DNA from: Eubacterium sp.
GTDB taxonomy: Bacteria; Bacillota; Clostridia; Oscillospirales; Acutalibacteraceae
Direction of reading: 5' to 3'
DNA: 6,217 nucleotides
Assembly (NCBI GenBank): GCA_017543415.1
Contig: JAFYGD010000013.1
Coordinates: forward strand, 1-6,217
Part shown: piece by piece, positions 1 to 6,217 of the stretch
Position numbering within the stretch: position 1 is the first letter of the stretch
Layout of the letters: each line of letters starts with the position of its first letter
Position numbers and translations under genes: made by a program
Notes under the pieces: model-generated
What the model was told of the DNA's origin: nothing
Seen by the model: the letters and a program-made list of their open reading frames with translations, nothing else
Databases searched by the model: none

Positions 1-1
1 A

Positions 2-871
2 ACGGGCGTCCATTCGGGAGACAGTATTTCGGTTTACCCGACCTTCTCCGTTTCGCAGACGGTTAAGGATAAAATCCTTGATTATACCGTTAAGCTCGGA
101 AGGGCAATAGGTATTATCGGACTTTATAATATTCAGTTTATCGCTGATGAAAATGACGACGTTTATGTAATTGAGGTTAATCCGCGTTCGTCAAGAACTG
201 TTCCGTTCCTTTCAAAGGCAACCTCTGTTCCGATGGCGCATATCGCAACACAGGTTATTCTGGGCCACAGCCTTAAGGAACAGGGCTATACAGAGGTCTA
301 TCCCGCAGAAAAGAAGCGCTGGTACGTTAAGGCGCCTGCCTTCTCGTTCAGTAAGCTCAAGGGTATGGATACCTACCTTTCACCCGAAATGAAGTCAACG
401 GGTGAGGCTATCGGCTACGATAAATTCCTTAACCGCGCGCTTTACAAGGCAATTCAGGCTTCGGGACTTAATGTTGCAAACTACGGCACCGTGCTTGTAA
501 CCATTGCGGATAACGATAAGCCCAAGGCGCTTCCTCTTGTTAAGCGCTTCTATGACCTCGGCTTCAATATTGAGGCTACTGAGGGTACTGCAAATTATCT
601 TAAGGAACACGGAATAAGAACACGCGTAAGGCAAAAGCTTTCCAAGGACGGCAGCGACGAAATCCTTGTTGCTCTCCGTCAGGGACATATTGCCTATGTT
701 ATCAATACTATTGACATCAATGCCGGCGACAGCCATTCCGACGGCTCGTCAATCCGCCGCGCTGCCGTTGATAATAACGTTACAATGTTCACGTCGCTTG
801 ATACAGTTAAGGTTCTCCTTGACGTGCTTGAAGAAATTACTCTCGGCGTATCAACAATTGACGCAGAATAA
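2..871 (+). CDS. carB: Carbamoyl-phosphate synthase large subunit, C-terminal part (5' end outside window)
   Basis: The large subunit uses ammonia from CarA, bicarbonate and two ATP to make carbamoyl phosphate for pyrimidines and arginine. The reading frame is open from base 2, so the gene enters from the left; the first Met codon in frame (233) is internal. The 289 residues seen correspond to roughly residues 784-1072 of the E. coli enzyme, so the C-terminus is of normal length. Residues 1-80 are the end of the second ATP-grasp domain, with HSGDS (4-8) and the metal/ATP motif VIEVNPR, whose Glu58 and Asn60 match E. coli E841 and N843. From about residue 155 comes the MGS-like allosteric domain. 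It keeps the ligand-contact positions TEGT (193-196), Lys212 and INT (234-236), which suggests effector control, probably by UMP; the effector is inferred. The stop codon overlaps the pyrK ribosome binding site. Confidence 0.97.
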   Translation, partial: TGVHSGDSISVYPTFSVSQTVKDKILDYTVKLGRAIGIIGLYNIQFIADENDDVYVIEVNPRSSRTVPFLSKATSVPMAHIATQVILGHSLKEQGYTEVYPAEKKRWYVKAPAFSFSKLKGMDTYLSPEMKSTGEAIGYDKFLNRALYKAIQASGLNVANYGTVLVTIADNDKPKALPLVKRFYDLGFNIEATEGTANYLKEHGIRTRVRQKLSKDGSDEILVALRQGHIAYVINTIDINAGDSHSDGSSIRRAAVDNNVTMFTSLDTVKVLLDVLEEITLGVSTIDAE

Positions 872-880
872 GGATTTGCT

Positions 881-1597
881 ATGTATAAAATCGTTGAAAA
901 CACAAAAATTGCCAGGGATGTTTACAGAATGGAGCTTTCGGGCGATACGTCAAAGATTACGGCTCCAGGACAGTTTATAAATATCAAGCTTGACGGGAAG
1001 TTCCTTCGCAGACCTATTTCCGTCTGCGATTGCAGCGGAAACGCTATTACCGTTATCTATAAGACAGTCGGCGAAGGTACAGAACAGATGAGCCGCCTTG
1101 AAATCGGAACGGAGCTTGACGTGCTTACGGGGCTCGGCAACGGCTATGATATTTCAAAATCAACAAAGCCGCTGTTAATCGGCGGGGGAGTCGGCGTACC
1201 GCCGCTTTACCTGCTTGCAAAAAAGCTTATAAAAAGCGGTCAGCAGCCTGTAGTTATTCTCGGCTTCAATACAAAGGACGAGGTTTTTCTTGAAGAGGAA
1301 TTCAAAGCCCTTGGCTGTCATACCGTTGTAGCAACTGCTGACGGCTCTTACGGAGTAAAGGGCTTTGTTACCGACGCTATGCAGGGTATTGATTACGATT
1401 ACTTTTACACCTGCGGTCCCATGCCGATGTTCAGGGCTGTTGAAAATGTTGTTACAACAAGCGGTCAGTACAGCTTTGAGGAGCGTATGGGCTGCGGCTT
1501 TGGCGCTTGTATGGGCTGCTCCTGTAAAACGAAGTACGGCTATAAACGAATCTGTAAGGACGGTCCCGTTCTTGAAAGGGAGGAGATTGTATGGTAG
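881..1597 (+). CDS. pyrK: Dihydroorotate dehydrogenase B, electron transfer subunit (FAD and [2Fe-2S])
   Basis: PyrK carries electrons from the FMN of PyrD, through a [2Fe-2S] cluster and FAD, to NAD in the cytoplasmic PyrD2PyrK2 complex. The 238-residue protein is close to the family's usual length. An FAD-binding beta-barrel comes first, with the RRPISVC motif (43-49). The NAD-binding domain has IGGGVGVPPLYLLAKK (100-115) and CGPMPM (178-183). A C-terminal cluster of Cys205, Cys210, Cys213 and Cys225 (C-x4-C-x2-C-x11-C) supplies the iron-sulfur ligands; Cys215 is an extra cysteine. The ATG at 881 is preceded by AAGGA at 870-874 with 6-base spacing, which overlaps the carB stop, so translation is probably coupled. 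The gene ends 7 bases inside pyrD. The adjoining pyrD separates PyrK from other ferredoxin-reductase-like flavoproteins. Confidence 0.97.
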   Translation: MYKIVENTKIARDVYRMELSGDTSKITAPGQFINIKLDGKFLRRPISVCDCSGNAITVIYKTVGEGTEQMSRLEIGTELDVLTGLGNGYDISKSTKPLLIGGGVGVPPLYLLAKKLIKSGQQPVVILGFNTKDEVFLEEEFKALGCHTVVATADGSYGVKGFVTDAMQGIDYDYFYTCGPMPMFRAVENVVTTSGQYSFEERMGCGFGACMGCSCKTKYGYKRICKDGPVLEREEIVW

Positions 1598-2502
1598 ATT
1601 TAAGCGTAAATTTAGCAGGGCTTAAGCTTGACAATCCCGTAATACCCGCTTCGGGTACCTTCGGCTTCGGCAAAGAGTTTAAAGATTACTATGATATAAA
1701 TATCCTCGGTTCCTTCTCGTTCAAGGGAACAACAAAGGATTCCCGCTTCGGCAATCCCACTCCCCGTATTGCAGAGTGCAAAAACGGTATGCTCAACGCC
1801 GTAGGGCTTCAGAACCCGGGCGTTCAGCACGTTATTGAACACGAGCTTCCGGAAATGAAGGAGTATTTCAGCAAGCCCGTTATAGCTAACGTTTCGGGCT
1901 TTTCGGTAGAGGATTACGCCTATACCTGCGAGCTTCTTGATAAGCAGGAGCAGGTAGGTATTTTAGAGGTCAACATTTCCTGTCCGAACGTTCACGGCGG
2001 CGGAATGTCCTTCGGCACCGACCCTGCGTGCGCAGCAGAGGTAACAAGGGCGGTAAAGGCTGTAACAAAAAAACCCGTATTTATCAAGTTAAGCCCGAAT
2101 GTAACGGATATCGTTGCTATTGCAAAGGCGTGCGAAGAAGCGGGCGCAGACGGCATCTGCCTTATAAATACTCTGCTCGGAATGAGAATTGATATAAAGA
2201 AAAGGCAGCCCGTACTTGCAAATAAAATGGGCGGCTTTTCGGGTAACGCGGTATTTCCCGTTGCCGTTCGTATGGTTTATCAGGTTGCAAAGACATGCGG
2301 TATTCCCGTAATGGGCTGCGGCGGCGTTTCAAGTGCAAAGGATGTAATTGAAATGATGATGGCGGGCGCAACCGCAGTTCAGGTGGGCGCGGCAAATCTT
2401 GTTAATCCTTATGCGTGCAAGGAAATAATTGAAGCCCTGCCTGCAGAGTGTGAAAAGCTCGGCATAGAACGAATTTCAGATATAATAGGAGTGGTTGAAT
2501 AA
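1591..2502 (+). CDS. pyrD: Dihydroorotate dehydrogenase B, catalytic subunit (class 1B, FMN)
   Basis: This enzyme oxidises (S)-dihydroorotate to orotate and passes electrons to PyrK, hence to NAD rather than to quinone or fumarate. It is a 303-residue TIM barrel of normal class 1 length. Visible motifs are FKGTT with Lys46, the orotate-binding segment [11 protein letters not shown] (67-77), NISCPN with Asn128 and the class 1 catalytic base Cys131, IKLSPN with Lys166, INT (192-194), and the FMN phosphate segments GGFSG (214-218) and MGCGGVSS (241-248). There is no N-terminal membrane extension, so it is not the class 2 membrane enzyme. The ATG lies within the last codons of pyrK (7-base overlap) and is preceded by a strong AAAGGGAGGAG at 1575-1585, which fixes this start. 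The overlap suits equal production of the two subunits. Confidence 0.97.
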   Translation: MVDLSVNLAGLKLDNPVIPASGTFGFGKEFKDYYDINILGSFSFKGTTKDSRFGNPTPRIAECKNGMLNAVGLQNPGVQHVIEHELPEMKEYFSKPVIANVSGFSVEDYAYTCELLDKQEQVGILEVNISCPNVHGGGMSFGTDPACAAEVTRAVKAVTKKPVFIKLSPNVTDIVAIAKACEEAGADGICLINTLLGMRIDIKKRQPVLANKMGGFSGNAVFPVAVRMVYQVAKTCGIPVMGCGGVSSAKDVIEMMMAGATAVQVGAANLVNPYACKEIIEALPAECEKLGIERISDIIGVVE

Positions 2503-3200
2503 TGGGACGCGACGTAATAATTGCCTGCGATTTTGACAGCGCAGAAAAAACCTTTGCTTTTCTTGACAGGTTTACCGAAGAAAAACCCTTCGTAAAAATC
2601 GGTATGGAGCTTTTCTATGCAGAAGGACCTTCAATCGTTCGCGAAATCAAGAAAAGGGGACATAAGATTTTCCTTGATTTAAAGCTTCACGATATACCGA
2701 ATACGGTTAAAAAATCAATGGCTGTTCTTTCCTCGCTTGACGTTGATATGACAAATCTTCACGCGGCGGGAACAATTGATATGATGAAGGCGGCGCTTGA
2801 GGGCTTAACCCGTCCCGACGGTACAAGACCCGTACTTATTGCTGTAACTCAGCTTACCTCAACAAGCGAAGAGCGTATGCAAAACGAGCTGCTTATCAAT
2901 GCAGGCATTAATGAAACAATAATAAAATATGCAAACAACGCAAAAGCCGCAGGGCTTGACGGCGTGGTTTGTTCACCCCTTGAAGCGGGTATGGTTAAAG
3001 AGTCGTGCGGTAAGGAATTTATTACCGTAACGCCGGGAGTGCGTTTTGCAGACGGCGAGGTTGGCGACCAGGTTCGAGTTACAACTCCCGCAAAGGCAAA
3101 GGAAATCGGCTCTGACTATATCGTTGTAGGCAGACCTGTTACCCAGGCGGACGACCCCGTTGCCGCTTACCGCCGCTGCGTAAAAGAGTTTGTCGGATAG
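2502..3200 (+). CDS. pyrF: Orotidine 5'-phosphate decarboxylase
   Basis: PyrF removes CO2 from OMP to give UMP, the last step of the pathway. The 232-residue length fits the short bacterial group I enzyme. The catalytic Lys-Asp-Lys-Asp network is complete: Lys32 in VKIGMEL, then Asp59, Lys61 and Asp64 in [13 protein letters not shown] (57-69). Asp10 in the first strand (ACDFD) is the usual substrate ribose contact. The phosphate-binding parts are TPGVRF with Arg181, Gln190, and VVGRPVTQ with Arg211. The start codon shares one base with the pyrD stop (TAATG at 2500-2504), which is typical of translational re-initiation. AGGAG at 2487-2491 lies 10 bases upstream, slightly far but usable. pyrE follows after 9 bases. 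Confidence 0.97.
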   Translation: MGRDVIIACDFDSAEKTFAFLDRFTEEKPFVKIGMELFYAEGPSIVREIKKRGHKIFLDLKLHDIPNTVKKSMAVLSSLDVDMTNLHAAGTIDMMKAALEGLTRPDGTRPVLIAVTQLTSTSEERMQNELLINAGINETIIKYANNAKAAGLDGVVCSPLEAGMVKESCGKEFITVTPGVRFADGEVGDQVRVTTPAKAKEIGSDYIVVGRPVTQADDPVAAYRRCVKEFVG

Positions 3201-3209
3201 GAGAAGAAT

Positions 3210-3863
3210 ATGGAAAGCTATAAAAGAGAATTTATTGAGTTTCTTGAAGGCGCCGGCGTTTTAAAGTTCGGCGATTTTACCGCAAAAAGCGGAAGAAAAA
3301 TTCCGTATTTTATCAACGCGGGCGATATTAAAACGGGCGAGCAGATAAGAAAGCTCGGCGGGTTTTATGCAAAGGCGTATTTTGAAAAGCTCGGAAATAA
3401 AAAGGCAGTGCTTTACGGCCCTGCATATAAGGGTATTCCGATTGCCGTTTCCGTTGCCGTTGCTCTTGCGGAAAAAGGGCTTGACGTGCCGTTCTTCTTT
3501 AACCGCAAGGAAGAAAAGGACCACGGCGAAGGCGGCGTTTTCGTAGGCTTTACTCCGAAAAACGGCGAGGATATTGTTATCGTTGAGGACGTTATTACTG
3601 CGGGAACCGCAATAAGGGAGAGTATGGCTAATCTGTCCTCTCTTAAAAATTCAAAGGTTGCCGCGGTGTTCGTTATGGTAGACCGCAAGGAAAAGGGTAA
3701 AACCGAAAAATCCGCAATGCAGGAGGTTGGCGAAGAATACGGCTTCCCGGTATACTCGGTTGTTGACGTTTACGATATAATTGAGTATCTTGAAGAGGAT
3801 GAAAGCAACCGCGAAAACGTTGAAAGAATTAAAAACTATCTTGCCGTTAACGGAGCAAGTTGA
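3210..3863 (+). CDS. pyrE: Orotate phosphoribosyltransferase
   Basis: PyrE joins orotate to PRPP, giving OMP, the substrate of the neighbouring PyrF. The 217-residue protein is close to the E. coli enzyme in length. It shows the family order: an N-terminal orotate-side segment FTAKSGRKIPYFINAG (23-38), GPAYKGIP (70-77), the mobile catalytic loop RKEEKDHGEGG (99-109), and the PRPP-binding signature VIVEDVITAGTA (123-134) with its acidic pair Glu126-Asp127. The C-terminal tail is charged and unremarkable. AGGAG at 3199-3203 overlaps the pyrF stop and sits 6 bases from the ATG, which supports this start and suggests coupling to pyrF. The dimer forms composite active sites in this family; that is known of the family, not seen here. 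Confidence 0.97.
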   Translation: MESYKREFIEFLEGAGVLKFGDFTAKSGRKIPYFINAGDIKTGEQIRKLGGFYAKAYFEKLGNKKAVLYGPAYKGIPIAVSVAVALAEKGLDVPFFFNRKEEKDHGEGGVFVGFTPKNGEDIVIVEDVITAGTAIRESMANLSSLKNSKVAAVFVMVDRKEKGKTEKSAMQEVGEEYGFPVYSVVDVYDIIEYLEEDESNRENVERIKNYLAVNGAS

Positions 3864-3878
3864 TAAAGAGGTATTAAA

Positions 3879-4952
3879 ATGCGTCATTTGTTAGATACAA
3901 CAGACCTTACTCTCGGTGAAATTGATGAAATGATTGCGATTGCGTGCGACATTATTTCCAACGGAAAAAAGTATTCAAAGGCGTGCGAAGGCAAAAAGCT
4001 TGCAACGCTTTTCTTTGAGCCGAGTACCCGAACAAGACTTTCGTTTGAAGCTGCAATGCTTGAGCTCGGCGGCTCTGTTCTCGGCTTCAGCGAGGGCGGT
4101 TCCTCGTCAGCCTCAAAGGGTGAAAGCGTTTCGGATACAATCCGTATAGTTTCAAATTATGCGGATATAATTGCTATGCGCCACCCGCTTGAAGGCGCTG
4201 CTTACGTAGCTTCGCGCAAGACGGGCGTGCCTATTATCAATGCGGGAGACGGCGGCCACGCGCACCCAACGCAAACGCTTACCGACCTTTTAACCATATA
4301 CAGGGAAAAGGGAGGCTTCAACGGTTTAACGCTCGGCCTTTGCGGCGATTTGAAATTCGGGCGCACCGTTCATTCGCTTATCAAAGCTATGTGCCGTTAT
4401 GAGAACGTAAAATTCGTTCTTATTTCCCCAAAAGGCCTTGCAGTTCCCGATTATATTATTACCGATGTGCTTGAACAGAGCGGCTGCGAATATAAAGAGG
4501 TTACCTCAATGGAGGAGGTAATGAATGAACTTGATATTCTTTATATGACAAGAATTCAGCGCGAACGCTTCTATTCACAGGAGGAGTATTTAAGGTACAA
4601 GGACGCGTTTATTCTTGATACCGAAAAGCTTGAAAACGCAAAGGCGGATTTAACAATTATGCACCCGTTACCGAGAGTCAATGAAATTGCAACCGATGTT
4701 GACGATGACCCGCGTGCAAAATATTTTGAACAGGCGCTCAACGGTAAGTACATAAGAATGGCGCTTATTCTCACCCTGTTAAAATGGTATGAGGAAAAGG
4801 CTGTTAGTACGGATTATCCCGTAACAATCAACGGTTTCCAATGCACAAATCCGCATTGTATTTCAAACCACGAGCCGCTTGAACAGGTTTCAAAGCTCGG
4901 CGAGGATAAATCAACTCTTCGCTGCGTTTACTGCGAAACCCGTACAAAATAG
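3879..4952 (+). CDS. pyrB: Aspartate carbamoyltransferase catalytic chain with a fused PyrI-type zinc-ribbon tail
   Basis: It transfers the carbamoyl group from carbamoyl phosphate to aspartate, the committed step of the pathway. Residues 1-308 form a complete catalytic chain of the E. coli type: STRTR (49-53), Lys80 in SASKGES, MRHP with Arg101, HPTQTL with His129, LKFGRTVHS with Arg162, MTRIQ with Arg225, and HPLPR (262-266). A usual chain is about 305-310 residues, but this one has 357. The extra tail holds Cys322, Cys327, Cys349 and Cys352 (C-x4-C-x21-C-x2-C), with [12 protein letters not shown] closely resembling CPNSNCISHAEP of E. coli PyrI. Only about 12 residues separate the two parts, so the PyrI nucleotide-binding domain is missing. 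AAAGAGG at 3865-3871 lies 7 bases before the ATG. It is the last gene of the operon, and the terminator begins 7 bases after the stop. Confidence 0.96.
   Translation: MRHLLDTTDLTLGEIDEMIAIACDIISNGKKYSKACEGKKLATLFFEPSTRTRLSFEAAMLELGGSVLGFSEGGSSSASKGESVSDTIRIVSNYADIIAMRHPLEGAAYVASRKTGVPIINAGDGGHAHPTQTLTDLLTIYREKGGFNGLTLGLCGDLKFGRTVHSLIKAMCRYENVKFVLISPKGLAVPDYIITDVLEQSGCEYKEVTSMEEVMNELDILYMTRIQRERFYSQEEYLRYKDAFILDTEKLENAKADLTIMHPLPRVNEIATDVDDDPRAKYFEQALNGKYIRMALILTLLKWYEEKAVSTDYPVTINGFQCTNPHCISNHEPLEQVSKLGEDKSTLRCVYCETRTK
4836..4949 (+). other. PyrI-like zinc-ribbon domain encoded at the 3' end of pyrB
   Basis: This segment encodes residues 320-357 of the PyrB fusion. The four cysteines and the ISxxEP signature match the C-terminal domain of aspartate transcarbamoylase regulatory chains, which binds one Zn and docks the regulatory chain onto a catalytic chain. 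In E. coli the spacing is C-x4-C-x23-C-x2-C; here the middle gap is 21. Asn324 matches E. coli r-chain Asn111, but the residue matching r-chain Lys143 is Thr354. The likely role is structural (holding catalytic trimers together or stabilising the chain) rather than allosteric, because no effector-binding domain is present. That role is inferred. Confidence 0.88.
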
Positions 4953-4959
4953 CAAACTT

Positions 4960-4988
4960 AAACGGGCTGCAAGGCAGCCCGTTTTTTT
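4960..4988 (+). terminator. Rho-independent terminator of the pyr operon
   Basis: A perfect 11-bp stem pairs AAACGGGCTGC (4960-4970) with GCAGCCCGTTT (4974-4984) around a 3-base AAG loop. The last three T of the stem run on into a tract of seven T (4982-4988). It begins 7 bases after the pyrB stop and marks the end of the pyrimidine operon. The T-tract is only on the + side, so it is mainly a + strand terminator. Confidence 0.95.
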
Positions 4989-4993
4989 ATGTA

Positions 4994-5022
4994 ATGTTTT
5001 AGCCGTTTAAGTGACATATAAT
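4994..5022 (+). promoter_or_regulatory. Probable promoter of the sigma factor unit
   Basis: A perfect TATAAT lies at 5017-5022, in the only gap between the pyr terminator and the sigma factor gene. At a 17-base spacing the -35 position (4994-4999) reads ATGTTT, a poor match to TTGACA, so the promoter may be weak or need an activator. Transcription would start near 5029, leaving a leader of about 25 bases to the ATG at 5055. No clear ECF-type -35/-10 pair was recognised, so self-activation by the encoded sigma factor is not supported by sight alone. Confidence 0.55.
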
Positions 5023-5039
5023 TGTAGTACTGCTTAAAC
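5005..5039. repeat. 7-bp inverted repeat flanking the -10 element
   Basis: GTTTAAG at 5005-5011 and its exact reverse complement CTTAAAC at 5033-5039 are separated by 21 bases and enclose the TATAAT at 5017-5022. A third copy, CTTAAAC at 4957-4963, lies in the left arm of the terminator. The placement around a promoter fits an operator for a dimeric regulator, but AT-rich 7-mers can recur by chance. Confidence 0.4.
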
Positions 5040-5041
5040 AT

Positions 5042-5048
5042 GGTAGGT
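5042..5048 (+). promoter_or_regulatory. Weak ribosome binding site deciding the sigma factor start
   Basis: GGTAGGT lies 6 bases before the ATG at 5055. The in-frame ATG at 5040 has no purine-rich sequence upstream and would sit only about 11 bases from the predicted transcription start. The start at 5055 is therefore preferred, though the site is weaker than those of the pyr genes. Confidence 0.5.
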
Positions 5049-5054
5049 ATACCG

Positions 5055-5576
5055 ATGAAAAGAGAGAAAGAATTAAAAGCAAAAACAGAATTTGACGCCT
5101 CGTACGAACTGTACGGGGAAAGTATATTCAATTTCTGCATGAGCCGGCTTTCGTGTGACGTTGAAGCTTCCGAGGACTGCACACAGGAGGTCTTTCTTGT
5201 ATATTACAAGCGGCTCCTTAAAGGTGAAAGCTTTGAATACCCAAGGGCTTTTCTTTATAAAACCGCGGTTAATATGATTAAAAGAACCAGGCTGAAGCAG
5301 GAAAAGCAAAGGGTAAACGAAACCGAGCTTGACGACAGGCTCAATCTCAGCGATTCGGGCTTCGGAGTTGAATCCGAAATCAGCTACGAGCAGATTGTCA
5401 GCAGGATAAACTCTATGCTTAACGAAAATGAGCTTCAGCTCTTCACAATGTTTTTTATTGAAAACATTAAGGTTAAGGATATTTCCGAAAAGCTCGGCAT
5501 AACTCCCGGCACCTGTTCAACACGGCTATCACGCCTGCGTGATAAGGTTAAAAACGGAATTAAGGATTTGATTTAA
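5055..5576 (+). CDS. ECF-type RNA polymerase sigma factor
   Basis: This is a small sigma-70 family protein with only regions 2 and 4, as in ECF sigma factors, which direct RNA polymerase to a limited stress or envelope regulon. Counting from the ATG at 5055 it has 173 residues (178 from an in-frame ATG at 5040). Region 2 covers about 16-80, with the core-binding helix ASEDCTQEVFLVYYKRL (38-54) and the -10-reading helix around FLYKTAVNMIKRT (66-78). A charged linker follows (84-112). Region 4 covers about 113-173, with a helix-turn-helix at KVKDISEKLGITPGTCSTRL (139-158). Its target promoters cannot be inferred. The next gene starts 12 bases downstream and encodes a membrane protein, the usual arrangement for a sigma factor and its anti-sigma factor. 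It is transcribed separately from pyrB because of the terminator. Confidence 0.92.
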   Translation: MKREKELKAKTEFDASYELYGESIFNFCMSRLSCDVEASEDCTQEVFLVYYKRLLKGESFEYPRAFLYKTAVNMIKRTRLKQEKQRVNETELDDRLNLSDSGFGVESEISYEQIVSRINSMLNENELQLFTMFFIENIKVKDISEKLGITPGTCSTRLSRLRDKVKNGIKDLI

Positions 5577-5588
5577 GAGGGTGATACT

Positions 5589-6217
5589 ATGTTAAGCATT
5601 AATAATACAGTACTGAACAAGGTTTTTGACGACGAGGGCTTTATGAATGAAATAAAGGCTTTTCTTAACTCCGTTGCCGACAGCGAGCTTGATAAGCCTG
5701 AAAATGAAATAGATTTTGAGCTGATTGACGGCTGCGCCGCGGCAATAATTGAAATTGAAAGCAAAAGCCCCGATAAAGCGGTATATTCTCTTCTCTCATC
5801 TGAAGCTTTTGCAAAAAAGGTTCGTTTAGCGGGCAGGGGCTTAAGCGTTACTGTAAGAATAGGGCTGATAGCGGCGCTCCTGGTTCTTTCAACTATTACC
5901 GTAAACGCAACCGTAGGCTCCGTAACCGGCTCTTCAATAGTTGAAAATATCGCTTCAGCCGTGAGCGAAAGCAATGAGGAAAAAAAGCAGAAAAAGGATA
6001 AAAAGGAAACTACTGTCCAAAGCAGTACCGTGGTATCCGAAACTGCAAAGCCAACTCAACCTGACGAAAAAACAACGGCAAAGGCTGCCGAGCTTACTGA
6101 TAAAAGCGTTCTTATCAGCAAGGGCGGAATGCCGGAGGACAGCCGTCCCGTGCTCTGCCGCGAATACTATGACAGCAACGATGAGGTGCATTGTACCTTT
6201 AAAAGAATATCGCCTTC
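5589..6217 (+). CDS. Single-pass membrane protein, putative anti-sigma factor (3' end outside window)
   Basis: The frame is open from the ATG at 5589 to the window edge, giving 209 complete codons. A good ribosome binding site (GAGGGTGA, 5577-5584) overlaps nothing essential and sits 4-5 bases before the ATG. Residues 1-85 are acidic and helical-looking and should be cytoplasmic. One hydrophobic segment at about 86-110 (core IGLIAALLVLSTITV, 91-105) spans the membrane. Basic residues before it (KKVR, 76-79 and Arg83, Arg90) favour an N-inside orientation. Residues 128-170 are a Lys/Glu/Thr-rich low-complexity linker, then a more ordered outer region begins near 171, with Cys190 and Cys202. 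Layout and position directly after an ECF sigma gene suggest an anti-sigma factor. The classical zinc anti-sigma H-x3-C-x2-C motif is absent and no known family was recognised, so the function is inferred from context. Confidence 0.7.
   Translation, partial: MLSINNTVLNKVFDDEGFMNEIKAFLNSVADSELDKPENEIDFELIDGCAAAIIEIESKSPDKAVYSLLSSEAFAKKVRLAGRGLSVTVRIGLIAALLVLSTITVNATVGSVTGSSIVENIASAVSESNEEKKQKKDKKETTVQSSTVVSETAKPTQPDEKTTAKAAELTDKSVLISKGGMPEDSRPVLCREYYDSNDEVHCTFKRISP

Noticed and set aside
395..736. 113-codon open frame on the minus strand inside carB
   Set aside because: It is opposite the conserved allosteric domain of CarB, which is clearly coding on the + strand. No family motif is visible in the minus frame.
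4950..5040. Riboswitch or PyrR-type attenuator in the gap after pyrB
   Set aside because: The hairpin directly follows the pyrB stop and has the form of a plain terminator, with no larger conserved leader before it. Control elements of the pyr operon would lie upstream of the window.
5040..5054. ATG at 5040 as the start of the sigma factor (adds five residues, MVGIP)
   Set aside because: There is no purine-rich site before it, and it would lie only about 11 bases after the start predicted from the TATAAT. The ATG at 5055 has a weak but well-placed GGTAGGT. The choice is not certain.
5573..5974. 133-codon open frame on the minus strand opposite the putative anti-sigma gene
   Set aside because: It lies opposite a + strand frame that is open to the window edge, has a good ribosome binding site and codes for a sensible protein layout. 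The minus frame is a serine/threonine-rich shadow without recognisable motifs.
1..6217. CRISPR array, tRNA, rRNA, insertion sequence or phage attachment site
   Set aside because: The two strands were read through and no regularly spaced direct repeats, tRNA cloverleaf, terminal inverted repeats or transposase fragments were seen. Coding genes fill almost all of the window.

Overview
The window holds most of a de novo pyrimidine (UMP) biosynthesis operon. A strong intrinsic terminator follows it, and then a separate two-gene unit made of an ECF-type sigma factor and a membrane protein that is probably its anti-sigma factor. All genes are on the + strand. The organism looks like a Gram-positive member of the Clostridia, plausibly a gut Oscillospiraceae/Ruminococcus-like bacterium. 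The reasons are the pyrK-pyrD (class 1B dihydroorotate dehydrogenase) pair, purine-rich AGGAG-type ribosome binding sites, moderate GC content and the style of the sigma factor unit. The exact taxon cannot be fixed from the sequence alone.

Bases 2-4952 read carB (3' part only), pyrK, pyrD, pyrF, pyrE, pyrB. Neighbouring genes overlap by up to 7 bases or lie 9-15 bases apart, so they should be made from one transcript. CarB makes carbamoyl phosphate, PyrB joins it to aspartate, PyrD/PyrK oxidise dihydroorotate to orotate with electrons passing to NAD, PyrE adds the ribose phosphate and PyrF decarboxylates OMP to UMP. The dihydroorotase gene (pyrC) is not in the window, and carA is presumably just upstream. 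An 11-bp GC-rich hairpin with a T-tract at 4960-4988 ends the operon.

The most notable feature is PyrB. The catalytic chain is complete, but about 50 extra residues follow it and carry a zinc-ribbon of the type found at the C-terminus of PyrI, the separate regulatory chain of aspartate transcarbamoylase. The nucleotide-binding half of PyrI is absent and no separate pyrI is seen. This looks like a catalytic chain that kept only the zinc domain of its former regulatory partner.

Bases 4989-5054 hold a likely promoter (perfect TATAAT at 5017-5022) flanked by a 7-bp inverted repeat. After it come the sigma factor gene (5055-5576) and a gene at 5589 that runs off the window. The latter encodes a cytoplasmic N-terminal region, one membrane segment and an outer part. 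This unit has no evident functional link to the pyr operon.
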